Source of the DNA: Candidatus Methylomirabilis sp.
GTDB taxonomy: Bacteria; Methylomirabilota; Methylomirabilia; Methylomirabilales; Methylomirabilaceae
Direction: 5' to 3'
NCBI RefSeq assembly: GCF_028716865.1
Contig: NZ_JAQUOY010000019.1
Span: 1 to 52,203, forward strand
DNA: 52,203 nt
Below the pieces are notes generated by a model, which saw nothing but the letters and a program-made list of their open reading frames with translations, had not been told where the DNA came from and did no database searches. Below, piece after piece: positions 15,710 through 24,195 of this stretch; the first letter of the stretch is position 1; each line of letters opens with the position of its first letter. A program made the position numbers and the translations under genes.

Positions 15710-16543
15710 TTAGGACAATGGAATGGCGAGTGTGGAGATGAGAGGGATGACAGGGAAGTAAGTAAAGAATAGATCGATCAGACGATTCTGAAAGGCAAAC
15801 CGGACCAGCGCGGTGCGGCCACCTCCGATGTCAAGCTTCTTGCGGATTCGCGCGGCGTGGTTCTCGACGGTCCGCACGGACAGTTGAAGCGCTGCGGCGA
15901 TCTTCTTGTCGGGTAAACCCTGCGCGATATGCTGAAGCACCTGGGTCTCACGAGCCGTCAAACGCGTACCCTGGACGCAATCCGGCTGCCCCTGCGCACG
16001 CTGGGCCACCCGATCTCCAATCTGTGAATAGACAATACCGGGCGTCGCCAGACTCTCCGGAGATGTTCGATAGTAGATGACATAGGCGCAATTGAGCGAC
16101 GGCGTCCCCGAGCATTCGCTCATACAGACCTTGACGTCGCCGATCGCCTCCGCCATGGCCCCGCCAAAGAGCCCGGACCCGAACTCGCACAGGTACGATT
16201 CGGATTCACTCGACTCCGCTAACCGGCACCCCAGCACGGTGACCCGAATCACGCCTTCCGACTCGACCGCGACTCGAAGCGTCCATCCGAACTGGTCCCC
16301 CAGCTTTTTCAGGCACTCGGCCCAGGTATAGCTATTCGGGCGTCCACGCACGTGACGCGTCTGGCAGTACTCCAACAACGCCTGACGTCCCAACTGCGCT
16401 CCGACACCGCGCATCATCTCTTGAAGCACCACAGGGTCGAGGTGTCTCGCGACGGCCTGGATGAGTCCGGACAGCGCATTGGCTCCCAGTGTCCGCTCAG
16501 AGTTCTGGCGCTGCCTACTCTTGTCACGAGCTTCACGCGCCAT
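15710..16543 (-). CDS. LuxR-family regulator with V4R-like sensor domain (intact copy)
   Basis: A 277-residue regulator started at the ATG at 16543, which has GGGGGAG upstream. The N-terminal ~190 residues resemble a V4R/heme-NO-like small-ligand domain: SYTWAECLKKLGDQFGWTLR, then ESYLCEFGSGLFGGAMAEAIGDVKVCMSECSGTPSLNCAYVIYY with several conserved cysteines. The C-terminal part is a GerE/LuxR helix-turn-helix: RLTARETQVLQHIAQGLPDKKIAAALQLSVRTVENHAARIRKKLDI. It therefore probably binds DNA in response to a ligand or metal. Two relatives lie nearby, at 16704-16815 (scrap) and 19584-20357 (amber stop). A kinase and a response regulator separate them. Confidence 0.85.
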   Translation of the reverse strand: MAREARDKSRQRQNSERTLGANALSGLIQAVARHLDPVVLQEMMRGVGAQLGRQALLEYCQTRHVRGRPNSYTWAECLKKLGDQFGWTLRVAVESEGVIRVTVLGCRLAESSESESYLCEFGSGLFGGAMAEAIGDVKVCMSECSGTPSLNCAYVIYYRTSPESLATPGIVYSQIGDRVAQRAQGQPDCVQGTRLTARETQVLQHIAQGLPDKKIAAALQLSVRTVENHAARIRKKLDIGGGRTALVRFAFQNRLIDLFFTYFPVIPLISTLAIPLS

Positions 16544-16703
16544 ACACACTCCCCCGCCACGCCCTTGTGTCCTGCAAGAGGATATCAAGATAAGACATCC
16601 TCCCATAGAACCATACCTGGGCACACAGTAATTGGTAAATTTACAATCAGTATAGTGCGACAAGGGTAATTCTACCAGCCCAAGTTTACTCCTCCGCACG
16701 GGT

Positions 16704-16815
16704 TTACGGCGTATCGACTACCGGAGCGCGAAGCGCAAACCGGACCAGCGCCGTGCGGCTGCCGATCCCAAGCGCGCTGCGGACCTGCGCGGGATGACTC
16801 ATTGGCTCGAATCTG
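16704..16815 (-). pseudogene. Scrap of a LuxR-type DNA-binding domain
   Basis: Directly after the response regulator, the minus strand encodes MSHPAQVRSALGIGSRTALVRFALRAPVVDTP and TAA. This aligns with the last part of the intact neighbour (NHAARIRKKLDIGGGRTALVRFAFQNRLID). The DNA is also clearly alike. Everything upstream of this helix is missing, so it is a 3' remnant of a third paralogue. Confidence 0.75.
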
Positions 16816-16833
16816 CGCATGGGTGTCCGCGAC

Positions 16834-17205
16834 TCAGCGTCTCAGCAGGGTAGCGACGGTCTGTAACAGGATCCGGGAATTGAGGGGTTTGGTGAGGTAG
16901 GCGACGCAACCGGCCTCCAGGGCCTTTGCATATGGTTCCGGATGGACATAGGCGGTCGTTATCACGATCGGGATCTGTCGCGTCTCGTCATCAGCCTTGA
17001 GCTGACGGATGAGCGTCAAACCGTCGATACCCGGGAGTTGCAGGTCCATGAGGATGAGATCCGGCCGCTCGATTTTGACCCGTTCCAGCAGGCCACGGCC
17101 ATCTTCCGCCGACAGGACGGTATATCCCGCGGCGTCGAGAACCTCCTTCGCCAGCTCTCGGCCCGCCGGATCATCCTCCACGATCAAAATTACGGCCGGT
17201 GTCAT
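16834..17205 (-). CDS. Single-domain response regulator (CheY-like)
   Basis: A 123-residue receiver domain without an output domain. From the ATG at 17205 it reads MTPAVILIVEDDPAGRELAKEVLDAAGY, with the acidic pair ED-D near residues 10-12, the phosphorylated Asp in PDLILMDLQLPGIDG (about D54), the Thr in PIVITTAYVHPE and the Lys in AYLTKPLNSRIL. The ATG overlaps the stop of the histidine kinase gene (ATGA), so it is almost certainly its partner. With no output domain it probably acts through protein-protein contacts or as part of a phosphorelay. Confidence 0.93.
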   Translation of the reverse strand: MTPAVILIVEDDPAGRELAKEVLDAAGYTVLSAEDGRGLLERVKIERPDLILMDLQLPGIDGLTLIRQLKADDETRQIPIVITTAYVHPEPYAKALEAGCVAYLTKPLNSRILLQTVATLLRR

Positions 17206-19397
17206 CGTTCTTCCCCCATGTCCCGGCTCGCGGGCGGCGTCAGCGGCAGCCACACCGTGAAGGTGCTCCCATGGCCTGGGCCGGCCGACGCGGCCGCCAT
17301 CGTCCCTCCGTGCAGTTCGACCAACTGCTTGGTCAACGCAAGGCCCAACCCGCTCCCCTGGGACTGCTGAGTGGTCTCAAGCTGCCGAAAGCGCTCAAAG
17401 AGGCGAGGGAGATCCTCCGCCGCGATCCCGATGCCGGTGTCCGCGACCGAAATCTCCGCATAATCAGGAGATTTCGAGAAGCTGGGGGTTGGGGTGCGGG
17501 CGGTGACCGTAACCCGGCCGCCCTCTGGGGTAAACTTGATGGCATTCGACAGGAGGTTAAGGACGATCTGCTTAAACCGAACCGGGTCGGCGGTGAGGGT
17601 GATCGGCGCACTGTCAATATCCGACACGATAGTGAGGCGCTTGGCATCAGCAACAGGCCGGATCTCGTAGACGGTGGCGGCGAGTGCCTCGGAGAGCGCG
17701 AGCGACTCGAGACGCAGGGTCAGTTTGCCCGCCTCGACCTTGGACAGATCCAGCAGGTCGTTGATCAGCGCGAGCAGGTGGCGGCCGCTGGTCTGGATGT
17801 GGTTGGCGTAACGGGCCTGCTTGGGGGTCAGCGGCCCGACGGTCTGGTCGCACAGTAGGTCGGCAAAGCCCAGGATGGCGTTGAGGGGGGTCCGCAGTTC
17901 GTGGGACATGTTGGCCAGGAAGTTGGACTTGTGGCGGGAGGCATCCGCCAGGTGGCCGTTGGCCGCCTGCAACTCTCGCGTTCTCTCCTGAACCAGGTCC
18001 TCCAAATTCTGGGAGTAGCCTACCACCTGCGCGTAGAGCTGGACATTCCGGACGGCTGAGGCGAGCGGTTCCATGAAATTACTCAGTATCGTGACATGAT
18101 CCTGCGTGTAGGCGCCGGGCATCCGGCTGTCCAGCGTGATGGATCCGACCGCCTCCCCACCGACCAGCAAGGGCAGGATCATGGTCGAACGGATCCCCTC
18201 CCGCGCGACGAATACCTCATCGGCAAAGGTCTGCTCATGCTGCAGATCCCGAATCAGCCGAGGTATTTTGTGGTCCATAACCCACTCGACGGCTGTCTTG
18301 CCCGACGAATGCCATGTCTTCCCGTGGAAACACTTTAGAGAAGGCTCGGCGAACGACAGCGTCGCGACCAGCTTCTCCCCTTCCCGGACCACGACGCAGA
18401 TCCGATCGCAGGGAACCAGTGTTGTGATGACTGTCGCAACGCCGGGAAAGACATCTTCCAGCATGAACGACTGGCTTAAGAGCGCGGACACCTTATTGAT
18501 CCCACGCTGATACTCTTCCGCCTGAATCAGCGACGTCGCTTGCCAGTAGATGCTTCCTGTCAACGCGACGATCGCGAACACTACGATAATCGCCAGTCCG
18601 AACTCAGTGTTGAAGAAGCCGAACTGCTGCCCCTTTAACCGTATCCAACCCGCCAAGATCGGAAGAAGGATTGCGACAACCAGCAGCCGCCGCATCGCGG
18701 CGGCAGCAGCCGCATCGCTCGTCATAACGCCTACAATCCTGTGTTGCGCTCGAGCGAACACGACACCGATGGACAGCGCGAGGAACAGCAATGCCGTGGG
18801 CGGGGCGACTGTCGCGAAAGGATAAACCTGATGGATCGCGACCCCGCCGTAGAGGTAGGCCACGAGGGTCAAGAACGCCACCGAGGAGACCGCAACGGCC
18901 ACGTGCTCAGCAGGCCAATAGCCGCTGCGAGTCTTCACATCCAGCAGCAGGAGGGCGCTGCCGAGCAGCAGAAAGCTCAGTGCGCTCGTAAACGCCATCC
19001 GGCCTGGATTCAGATGCGGTACCAGGTTCCTGCGTTCCTGCAACAGCAGTCCGTCGATTCCCAGGTCCTGCCCAAACAGATATTCGTACAGGTATTCGCT
19101 GAGTGCGAGCAGACCGATCAGCACGACGATCGATGCAGGGATCTGCGCGACCCGTCGACTCCATCTATTAGTGGACGCTGCGCGTGACAACCAGAGAGCG
19201 AGACCGGCCAGGACAAAGGCGAGCGCCGTGTTGGCCTTCATGGTAGGAAATTGCGGCGCCGGGTTCTTGAGGATATCCACGTCAAACCACCAGCCGACTA
19301 GGACCAGGCCGGCGACCAGGACCGCGCTCACGCTTGCGATGCGTGAAATCCACCGCAACCGTGATGGAAGCTGACGTGAATCAGGCTGAACACTCAT
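17202..19397 (-). CDS. Membrane-bound sensor histidine kinase with GAF domain
   Basis: A 731-residue sensor kinase. The first ~285 residues hold about eight hydrophobic helices (for example VSAVLVAGLVLVGWWFDV and LLVVAILLPILAGWI). A GAF domain follows (about 300-455, VATVITTLVPCDRICVVV to AYTQDHVTILSNFMEPLASAV). The HisKA dimerisation domain has the phospho-His in NMSHELRTPLNAILGFADLL, and the ATPase domain shows LLSNAIKFTPEGGRVTV (N box), VADTGIGIAAEDLPRLFERFRQL (G1/F) and GSGLGLALTKQLVELHGG (G2). It is coupled to the CheY-like gene. What it senses is not visible. The promoter region upstream is AT-rich with several AGTAA repeats. Confidence 0.93.
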   Translation of the reverse strand: MSVQPDSRQLPSRLRWISRIASVSAVLVAGLVLVGWWFDVDILKNPAPQFPTMKANTALAFVLAGLALWLSRAASTNRWSRRVAQIPASIVVLIGLLALSEYLYEYLFGQDLGIDGLLLQERRNLVPHLNPGRMAFTSALSFLLLGSALLLLDVKTRSGYWPAEHVAVAVSSVAFLTLVAYLYGGVAIHQVYPFATVAPPTALLFLALSIGVVFARAQHRIVGVMTSDAAAAAAMRRLLVVAILLPILAGWIRLKGQQFGFFNTEFGLAIIVVFAIVALTGSIYWQATSLIQAEEYQRGINKVSALLSQSFMLEDVFPGVATVITTLVPCDRICVVVREGEKLVATLSFAEPSLKCFHGKTWHSSGKTAVEWVMDHKIPRLIRDLQHEQTFADEVFVAREGIRSTMILPLLVGGEAVGSITLDSRMPGAYTQDHVTILSNFMEPLASAVRNVQLYAQVVGYSQNLEDLVQERTRELQAANGHLADASRHKSNFLANMSHELRTPLNAILGFADLLCDQTVGPLTPKQARYANHIQTSGRHLLALINDLLDLSKVEAGKLTLRLESLALSEALAATVYEIRPVADAKRLTIVSDIDSAPITLTADPVRFKQIVLNLLSNAIKFTPEGGRVTVTARTPTPSFSKSPDYAEISVADTGIGIAAEDLPRLFERFRQLETTQQSQGSGLGLALTKQLVELHGGTMAAASAGPGHGSTFTVWLPLTPPASRDMGEER

Positions 19398-19583
19398 AGC
19401 GTGCTATGACATACTGTTGTTTACTATTCTTTACTCCGAGTGTTACTTTTATAGTAATACTCTTCCTAATGCAAGAGTACAACTACTTAATGTCGTTGAA
19501 AACTCATGAATTGTACCGATGCGGCGCACCCATGGGCAGAGAACTCGGTGTGTTGAGCCCTCCGCAGCTTTCTCGCGGCGTCT

Positions 19584-20357
19584 TCAGGGCTCGATCAGAT
19601 GCGTGCGATACGCAAATCGGACCAGCCCGGTGCGGCTATCGATACACAGTTTCTAACGGATCCGCGCGGTATGGTTCTCGACGGTCCGAACCGACAGCCG
19701 GAGCGTTGCGGCGATTTTCTTATCGGAAAGGCCCTGAGCAATGAGCCGGAGGACCTGCACCTCGCGCGGGGTCAGACGCTGGTCTTGTACACTCTCCAGC
19801 GACCCTTCGGCGACCAGAACCGACCCTTGTTCCGTGTGCGGATGGATGATGTCGGGTGTGGCGAGGTGATCCTCGGACTCGTCGAGGTAGATCGTGAAGA
19901 CGCAGTGAAGCGGCGGTGTCTCTGGACATTGGTCGGCATAGATCTTTGCGTAGCCGAGCGTCTCCGCCACAACCCCGGCACAGAGCCCCGCGGCCAGGTC
20001 ACACAGGTAGAATCCATACTCACGCGGTTCCGTGAACCGGCACTCCAGCACGTTGACGCGAAGTGTGTCAGCCGACTCGACCGTCGCTTGAAGGTTCCAC
20101 CCACATTGCTGCCCTACCGCCTCCAGGCACTGGGCGGACGTTCGACGGTCACATCGTCTCTCCACGCCATGCGTCAGCCGCCATTCGGAAGCCGCCAGCC
20201 GACCATGCTCCGTCCCTATACCGCGAACGATATCTTGGAACACCGATGGGTGGATCTGCCTGGCGACCCTATGAATTACGCCAGCCAGCATCTTCGTCAG
20301 CAGCGCCTGCGGGCAGTCTGTTCGCTGATGGCTCTTATTGTCAACCCGATGCTTCAC
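19584..20357 (-). pseudogene. LuxR-type regulator paralogue truncated by an amber codon
   Basis: Starts at a GTG (20357) and gives 234 residues homologous along their whole length to the regulator at 15710-16543, including YGFYLCDLAAGLCAGVVAETLGYAKIYADQCPETPPLHCVFTIYL and SVRTVENHTARIR. A TAG at 19653-19655 stands where the intact copy has the first Lys of RIRKKLDI. After it the frame stays recognisable (KLCIDSRTGLVRFAYRTHLIEP) up to TGA at 19584. The missing piece is the end of the DNA-binding domain, so DNA binding is probably weakened or lost. It may be a recent pseudogene or a truncated regulator that still senses its ligand. Confidence 0.8.
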
Positions 20358-20756
20358 GACATGTCCCTTTTCTGTTTCGTCTCGTTTTCACACTTCACGG
20401 CGCTCCAGAATGATCCTCAGGCCGGATAGACCCACAATTCTGATTTTATTATGGAGGTGAGCACCTAACACATGCAAGCGTATATTTACGTAGATAGGAT
20501 GCGTATAACTACGTATTTTTCTCGGACAACTCCCGTAGGTCCACCCACCCGCTGCTGGTGATTCAAACGCACGGCCACCTTAAAATAAGGAGGAGGAGCA
20601 CAGAAACGGCTTTCTCCCCTGGCGGGAAGGCCGATCTTCCTCGTACCAACGCTACTGTCGGAAGAACCGAAACCGAAACCGTGAGCCGCGTCACGAAGTT
20701 CTTTCGAGACAGGCTCCATCGTGAGATAATGCAGCACATCCCGAGGTAACCACTTC
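20358..20756. other. Intergenic region between divergent genes
   Basis: This 399-bp gap separates the truncated LuxR-type gene (minus) from the phosphoesterase gene (plus). It holds a pair of near-identical 15-mers at 20478-20515 and a GA/CC-rich stretch (20620-20700) with repeated CCGAAA units. No gene or known riboswitch was recognised. Confidence 0.6.
20478..20515. promoter_or_regulatory. Paired 15-bp repeats, possible regulator binding sites
   Basis: GCGTATATTTACGTA (20478-20492) and GCGTATAACTACGTA (20501-20515) differ at two positions and repeat with 23-bp spacing, about two helical turns. Each is itself partly dyad-symmetric. The position is about 120-155 bp upstream of the truncated regulator's start. 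Confidence 0.4.
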
Positions 20757-21461
20757 ATGAGAATACTGCTGCTTTCCGATCTGCACGCGAATCCGGCGGC
20801 GCTGGAAGCCGTCACAGCGGAGAGGTTCGACCGCTTGATCTGTCTTGGCGATCTTGTCGGCTATGGACCCTCCCCAAGCGAGGTCATCAGGTTCATCAGA
20901 GAACACGCCTTCGCGACCATCCGTGGCAATCACGACAATGCCCTGGCGCTTGACGTCGAGTGCCGTTGCTCGCCGGATCTGAAGGCGTTGGCGGAATCGA
21001 CCCTCGCTTGCCATCGCAGCCTCTTGAACAGCGAGGAGCTTGACTGGTTACGGGCACTACCCAACTCGGTTGAGTTTACGCTCGACGGGTACCGCTTTGC
21101 CGCCTTCCATGCGACACCTCACGACCCGCTGTACGGATATGAGATCACGCCGGAGCTGCCCGACGATCAGCTCCGCGAACAGATCGAAGGGATCAAGGCT
21201 GACTTTATCCTCCTGGGACATACGCACCTGCCGATGGTGCGGGGGATCGGCTCGCGGATCGTCGTCAATCCCGGCAGTGTGGGTCAGCCAAAAGATGGCA
21301 ACCCTGAGACGAGTTACGCCATCATCGAAGACGGCGTTGTTGAGCTGAGGCGCGCCAAGTACGATCTGCCCGGAACCGTGGATGCTCTGCGCAAGCTGCC
21401 GCTCAGCGCTGAGCTGATCGATCAACTGACCTCTATCCTTGAGCAGGGCACACTCAAATGA
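20757..21461 (+). CDS. Calcineurin-like metallophosphoesterase (YfcE/MJ0936-type)
   Basis: A 234-residue two-metal phosphoesterase. The order of motifs is textbook: SDLHAN (D-x-H, residues 7-11), CLGDLVGYGPSP (GD-x-x-GYG), TIRGNHDNAL (GNHD), then AAFHATPHDPLYGYEI and LLGHTHLPMVRGIGSRIVVNPGSVGQP (GHxH). This subgroup usually acts on phosphodiesters or nucleotides; the substrate here is not predictable. The ATG at 20757 has GAGGT 10 bp upstream. The pyrophosphatase gene follows 37 bp later on the same strand, so they are probably co-transcribed. Confidence 0.93.
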   Translation: MRILLLSDLHANPAALEAVTAERFDRLICLGDLVGYGPSPSEVIRFIREHAFATIRGNHDNALALDVECRCSPDLKALAESTLACHRSLLNSEELDWLRALPNSVEFTLDGYRFAAFHATPHDPLYGYEITPELPDDQLREQIEGIKADFILLGHTHLPMVRGIGSRIVVNPGSVGQPKDGNPETSYAIIEDGVVELRRAKYDLPGTVDALRKLPLSAELIDQLTSILEQGTLK

Positions 21462-21498
21462 TTGTCACTGTTGTACGTCAATTGAGGAGGATTCGACG

Positions 21499-22005
21499 GT
21501 GAACTTCAAAAGCCTGCCGATTGGCAATAGCGCCCCGGTCATTGTCAACGCCGTCGTGGAAATCCCTTCGGGCTCCAGCAACAAGTACGAGTATGACATG
21601 AGCCTGGGCGTGTTTCGGCTGGACCGTGTGTTGTACTCTCCGGTGCATTATCCGGCTGACTACGGATTTATCCCGGGCACGCTCGGTCAAGATGGGGACC
21701 CGCTCGACATCCTGATCCTTATCTCACAGCCCACGTTCCCCGGTTGTCTGGTCGAAGCCCGACCCGTTGGGATGCTGGACATGGTCGATGAGAAGGGGAT
21801 CGATGAGAAGATCCTCGCCGTGGCCCACGGCGATCCGCGCTATCAGCGGATCGAGGATCTCGTGAGCGTGGAGCCTCACGTACTAAAAGAAATCGAGCAT
21901 TTTTTTAACGTCTACAAAAACTTGGAAGGGCGAACGAGCCTGACATCCGGTTGGCTGGGTCGGGGCGCTGCGCATGAGCGTATAGAGACCTACCGCGTCA
22001 GGTAG
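21499..22005 (+). CDS. ppa: Inorganic pyrophosphatase, soluble family I
   Basis: Hydrolyses pyrophosphate to phosphate and so pulls biosynthetic reactions forward. I choose the GTG at 21499 because GAGGAGG lies 8 bp before it, giving 168 residues, the usual bacterial length. Family I marks: VVEIPSGSSNKYEYD, the substrate/metal motif YPADYGFIPGTLGQDGDPLDILIL (with the D-x-D-P-x-D triad), VGMLDMVDEKGIDEKILAV, and EIEHFFNVYKNLEG near the C-terminus. It is preceded by the metallophosphoesterase and followed 13 bp later by an MFS carrier gene. Confidence 0.96.
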   Translation: MNFKSLPIGNSAPVIVNAVVEIPSGSSNKYEYDMSLGVFRLDRVLYSPVHYPADYGFIPGTLGQDGDPLDILILISQPTFPGCLVEARPVGMLDMVDEKGIDEKILAVAHGDPRYQRIEDLVSVEPHVLKEIEHFFNVYKNLEGRTSLTSGWLGRGAAHERIETYRVR

Positions 22006-22018
22006 TCAGGGGGTTCGC

Positions 22019-23185
22019 ATGTTCGGCCTCAGCCGGAACGTAGTGGCGCTCGGGCTGGTCAGCCTGCTCACCGACGTCAGCGCGGAGATGATCTACCCGC
22101 TCCTGCCGCTGTTTCTGACCACCGTGCTCGGAGCGGGCCAGACCTTCATCGGCCTGGTGGAAGGGATCGCCGAGAGCGCGGCCAGCCTAACCAAGCTATT
22201 CTCCGGGTGGCTTTCCGATCGGCTTGGCCGGCGAAAAGGCCTGGTGGTCGTCGGCTATACCCTGTCCACAGTCGCCCGCCCCCTCGTCGCCCTCGCCCTC
22301 GCCCCCTGGCACGTCCTGATGGTGCGGTTTGCGGACCGTCTTGGCAAAGGGCTGCGCACCTCCCCGAGGGATGCCCTGATCGCCGGCTCTACCGACTTGG
22401 CCATCAGGGGAAAGGCCTACGGGTTCCATCGCTCGATGGACCACCTGGGGGCCGTGGCCGGGCCGGCCCTGGCTTATGTGCTCCTCCTGCTCATGGGTGG
22501 TCGGCTCAGGACCCTTTTCCTGCTCGCGGCGATCCCTGGCGTCTTCTCGATTCTTATTCTCGTCCTGAAGGTAAGCGAGATCCAGGTCAATCCCACAGCA
22601 GCCCATAAAGCGACACCAAGCGCCAGTCGCATGGATCCACAACTGACTCGCTTCCTCCTCGTCGTAACGCTGTTTACTCTGGGCAACTCCAGCGATGCCT
22701 TCCTGCTGCTGCGAGCGCAGGAAGTCGGCATCGCCGTTGCCCACCTGCCGCTGCTCTGGATGGTCTTCAGCCTGGTCAAGGCGGTGACGGGGATGCCGGG
22801 CGGAATACTCTCCGACCTCAGGGGCAGGCGAGGCGCAATCATCGCCGGATGGCTGGTGTACGCCCTCGCCTACCTGGGTTTCGGCGCCGCCAGTCAGCCC
22901 TGGCATATCTGGGTGCTCATCGGTTTCTATGGCCTGTATTTCGGACTCACCGAAGGAGGAGAGCGCGCGCTGATCGTCGATCTGGTCTCCCCGGACCGCC
23001 AAGCCTCCGCCTTTGGCCTCTTTCACTTCTGCATCGGGATCGCCGCCCTGCCTAGCAGTCTGCTGATGGGGTACCTCTACCAGCACTTTGGCGCCGGGCC
23101 GGCGTTCACCGTCGGCGCCGCCCTGGCCGGCCTTTCAGCTTTCCTACTCCTCATCCTGCTCCGGCCTTCGTCCCCTCAGACCTGA
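22019..23185 (+). CDS. MFS transporter, multidrug-type
   Basis: A 388-residue major facilitator with about 12 hydrophobic helices. The loop 2-3 signature SGWLSDRLGRRKGLVVVGY is clear, and a second related motif GILSDLRGRRGAIIAGW lies in the C-terminal half, showing the usual internal duplication. The N-terminus NVVALGLVSLLTDVSAEMIYPLLPLFLTTVLGAG is typical of a large, poorly characterised bacterial group. AGGGGG lies 6 bp before the ATG. Substrate unknown. It lies 13 bp after ppa, probably as the third gene of the operon. Confidence 0.9.
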   Translation: MFGLSRNVVALGLVSLLTDVSAEMIYPLLPLFLTTVLGAGQTFIGLVEGIAESAASLTKLFSGWLSDRLGRRKGLVVVGYTLSTVARPLVALALAPWHVLMVRFADRLGKGLRTSPRDALIAGSTDLAIRGKAYGFHRSMDHLGAVAGPALAYVLLLLMGGRLRTLFLLAAIPGVFSILILVLKVSEIQVNPTAAHKATPSASRMDPQLTRFLLVVTLFTLGNSSDAFLLLRAQEVGIAVAHLPLLWMVFSLVKAVTGMPGGILSDLRGRRGAIIAGWLVYALAYLGFGAASQPWHIWVLIGFYGLYFGLTEGGERALIVDLVSPDRQASAFGLFHFCIGIAALPSSLLMGYLYQHFGAGPAFTVGAALAGLSAFLLLILLRPSSPQT

Positions 23186-23341
23186 ATGAGCGTGGGACGC
23201 CGGCGCCTTCGCACCTCTGGCTGGGTTAGCTGCAGCAGCATGGGAAGTAATGGACTACTGATGAGATGCGTTACTGAGGAGTAGGACTTGCTGGGAGTTG
23301 TGGCTTAGATCGAGGGTGTGACACAACGAGGAAGAGGGGAC

Positions 23342-24181
23342 TTAATCCGGGAGGAACTCCGGGTGGATTCGTTTGGTGATCACGCCCTGCTCCCATGCCA
23401 AATTCAATAGATGTTCGAGGCCCCGTCTGCATTCCTGATTCCAAACGCGAGTATCCTCGTTCACATACATGCCGACGAATCGATCAGCCAGAGCCTCCTC
23501 CATACCGCGGCCAAACTGCAGGGCGTACTGGAGCGCCTCCTGTCGGTGAGCCAGGCCATAGTCGATGCTGGCCTGAAGGTATTTCGAGACTTCCAGGCAA
23601 CATGACTCACCCAGATCCTTACGGATGGCGTTGGCTCCAAGCGGCAGCGGCAGCGCGGTCCGCTCGTACCACCAGGCGCCAAGATCCACCAACTTGATGA
23701 AACCGCGGGCGCCGAAGGTGAGCTGTCCTTCGTGGATGACAAGAGCAGCATCCGCCTCGCCGCTTTCGACCGCGTCGAAGACCCGCTCGAAGGGAACAGA
23801 CACGGCCTGAAACTCATCCAGGTACAGCCGCAGTACGAGGAAAGCCGTCGTGAGTCTACCGGGGATGGCAATTCGCTTACCGCGGAGTTCGGCGAGATCG
23901 AGCCCTGGCTTCGCTACGAGGATCGGCCCGTAGTTCCGTCCGATGCTGGCGCCATGCGGTAGCAGGATGTAGCGGTCAGCCACATACACATACGCATGGA
24001 CCGAAAGCGCCGTCACCTCCAGCCTGCCTTCCATCGCCCAACTGTTCAGGACTTCGATCGCTTCGAGGATATGCTGGAAGCGAAACCGGCCCGCGTGAAG
24101 TCGCTCCTTCGCCAGGGCGTAAAACATGAATGCATCATCCGGGTCCGGACTATGTCCGATCCGGATGAGAGATGTCTCCAT
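23342..24181 (-). CDS. mqnD: 1,4-dihydroxy-6-naphthoate synthase (MqnD) of the futalosine menaquinone pathway
   Basis: A 279-residue periplasmic-binding-like enzyme that converts cyclic de-hypoxanthine futalosine to 1,4-dihydroxy-6-naphthoate. The start IRIGHSPDPDDAFMFYAL is the MqnD hallmark, followed by EVTALSVHAYVYVADRYILLPHGASIGRNYGPILVAK and GKRIAIPGRLTTAFLVLRLYL. It shows that the organism makes menaquinone by the futalosine route. A HemQ-like gene lies 14 bp upstream on the same strand. The other mqn genes are not in the window. Confidence 0.95.
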   Translation of the reverse strand: METSLIRIGHSPDPDDAFMFYALAKERLHAGRFRFQHILEAIEVLNSWAMEGRLEVTALSVHAYVYVADRYILLPHGASIGRNYGPILVAKPGLDLAELRGKRIAIPGRLTTAFLVLRLYLDEFQAVSVPFERVFDAVESGEADAALVIHEGQLTFGARGFIKLVDLGAWWYERTALPLPLGANAIRKDLGESCCLEVSKYLQASIDYGLAHRQEALQYALQFGRGMEEALADRFVGMYVNEDTRVWNQECRRGLEHLLNLAWEQGVITKRIHPEFLPD

Positions 24182-24195
24182 GCGCTGTCCGCTCT

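Noticed and set aside
19653-19655. Amber codon as a pyrrolysine site
   Set aside because: The intact paralogue has Lys in an ordinary DNA-binding helix, and no pyl genes or methylamine genes are near; plain nonsense mutation is simpler.
20600-20745. Possible riboswitch upstream of the metallophosphoesterase (CCGAAA repeats, GC hairpins)
   Set aside because: No conserved core of a known riboswitch class could be matched by eye.
23258-23285. CTGATGAG resembling a hammerhead ribozyme core between the MFS and mqnD genes
   Set aside because: No matching CGAAA arm and no convincing stems II and III; a short chance match.
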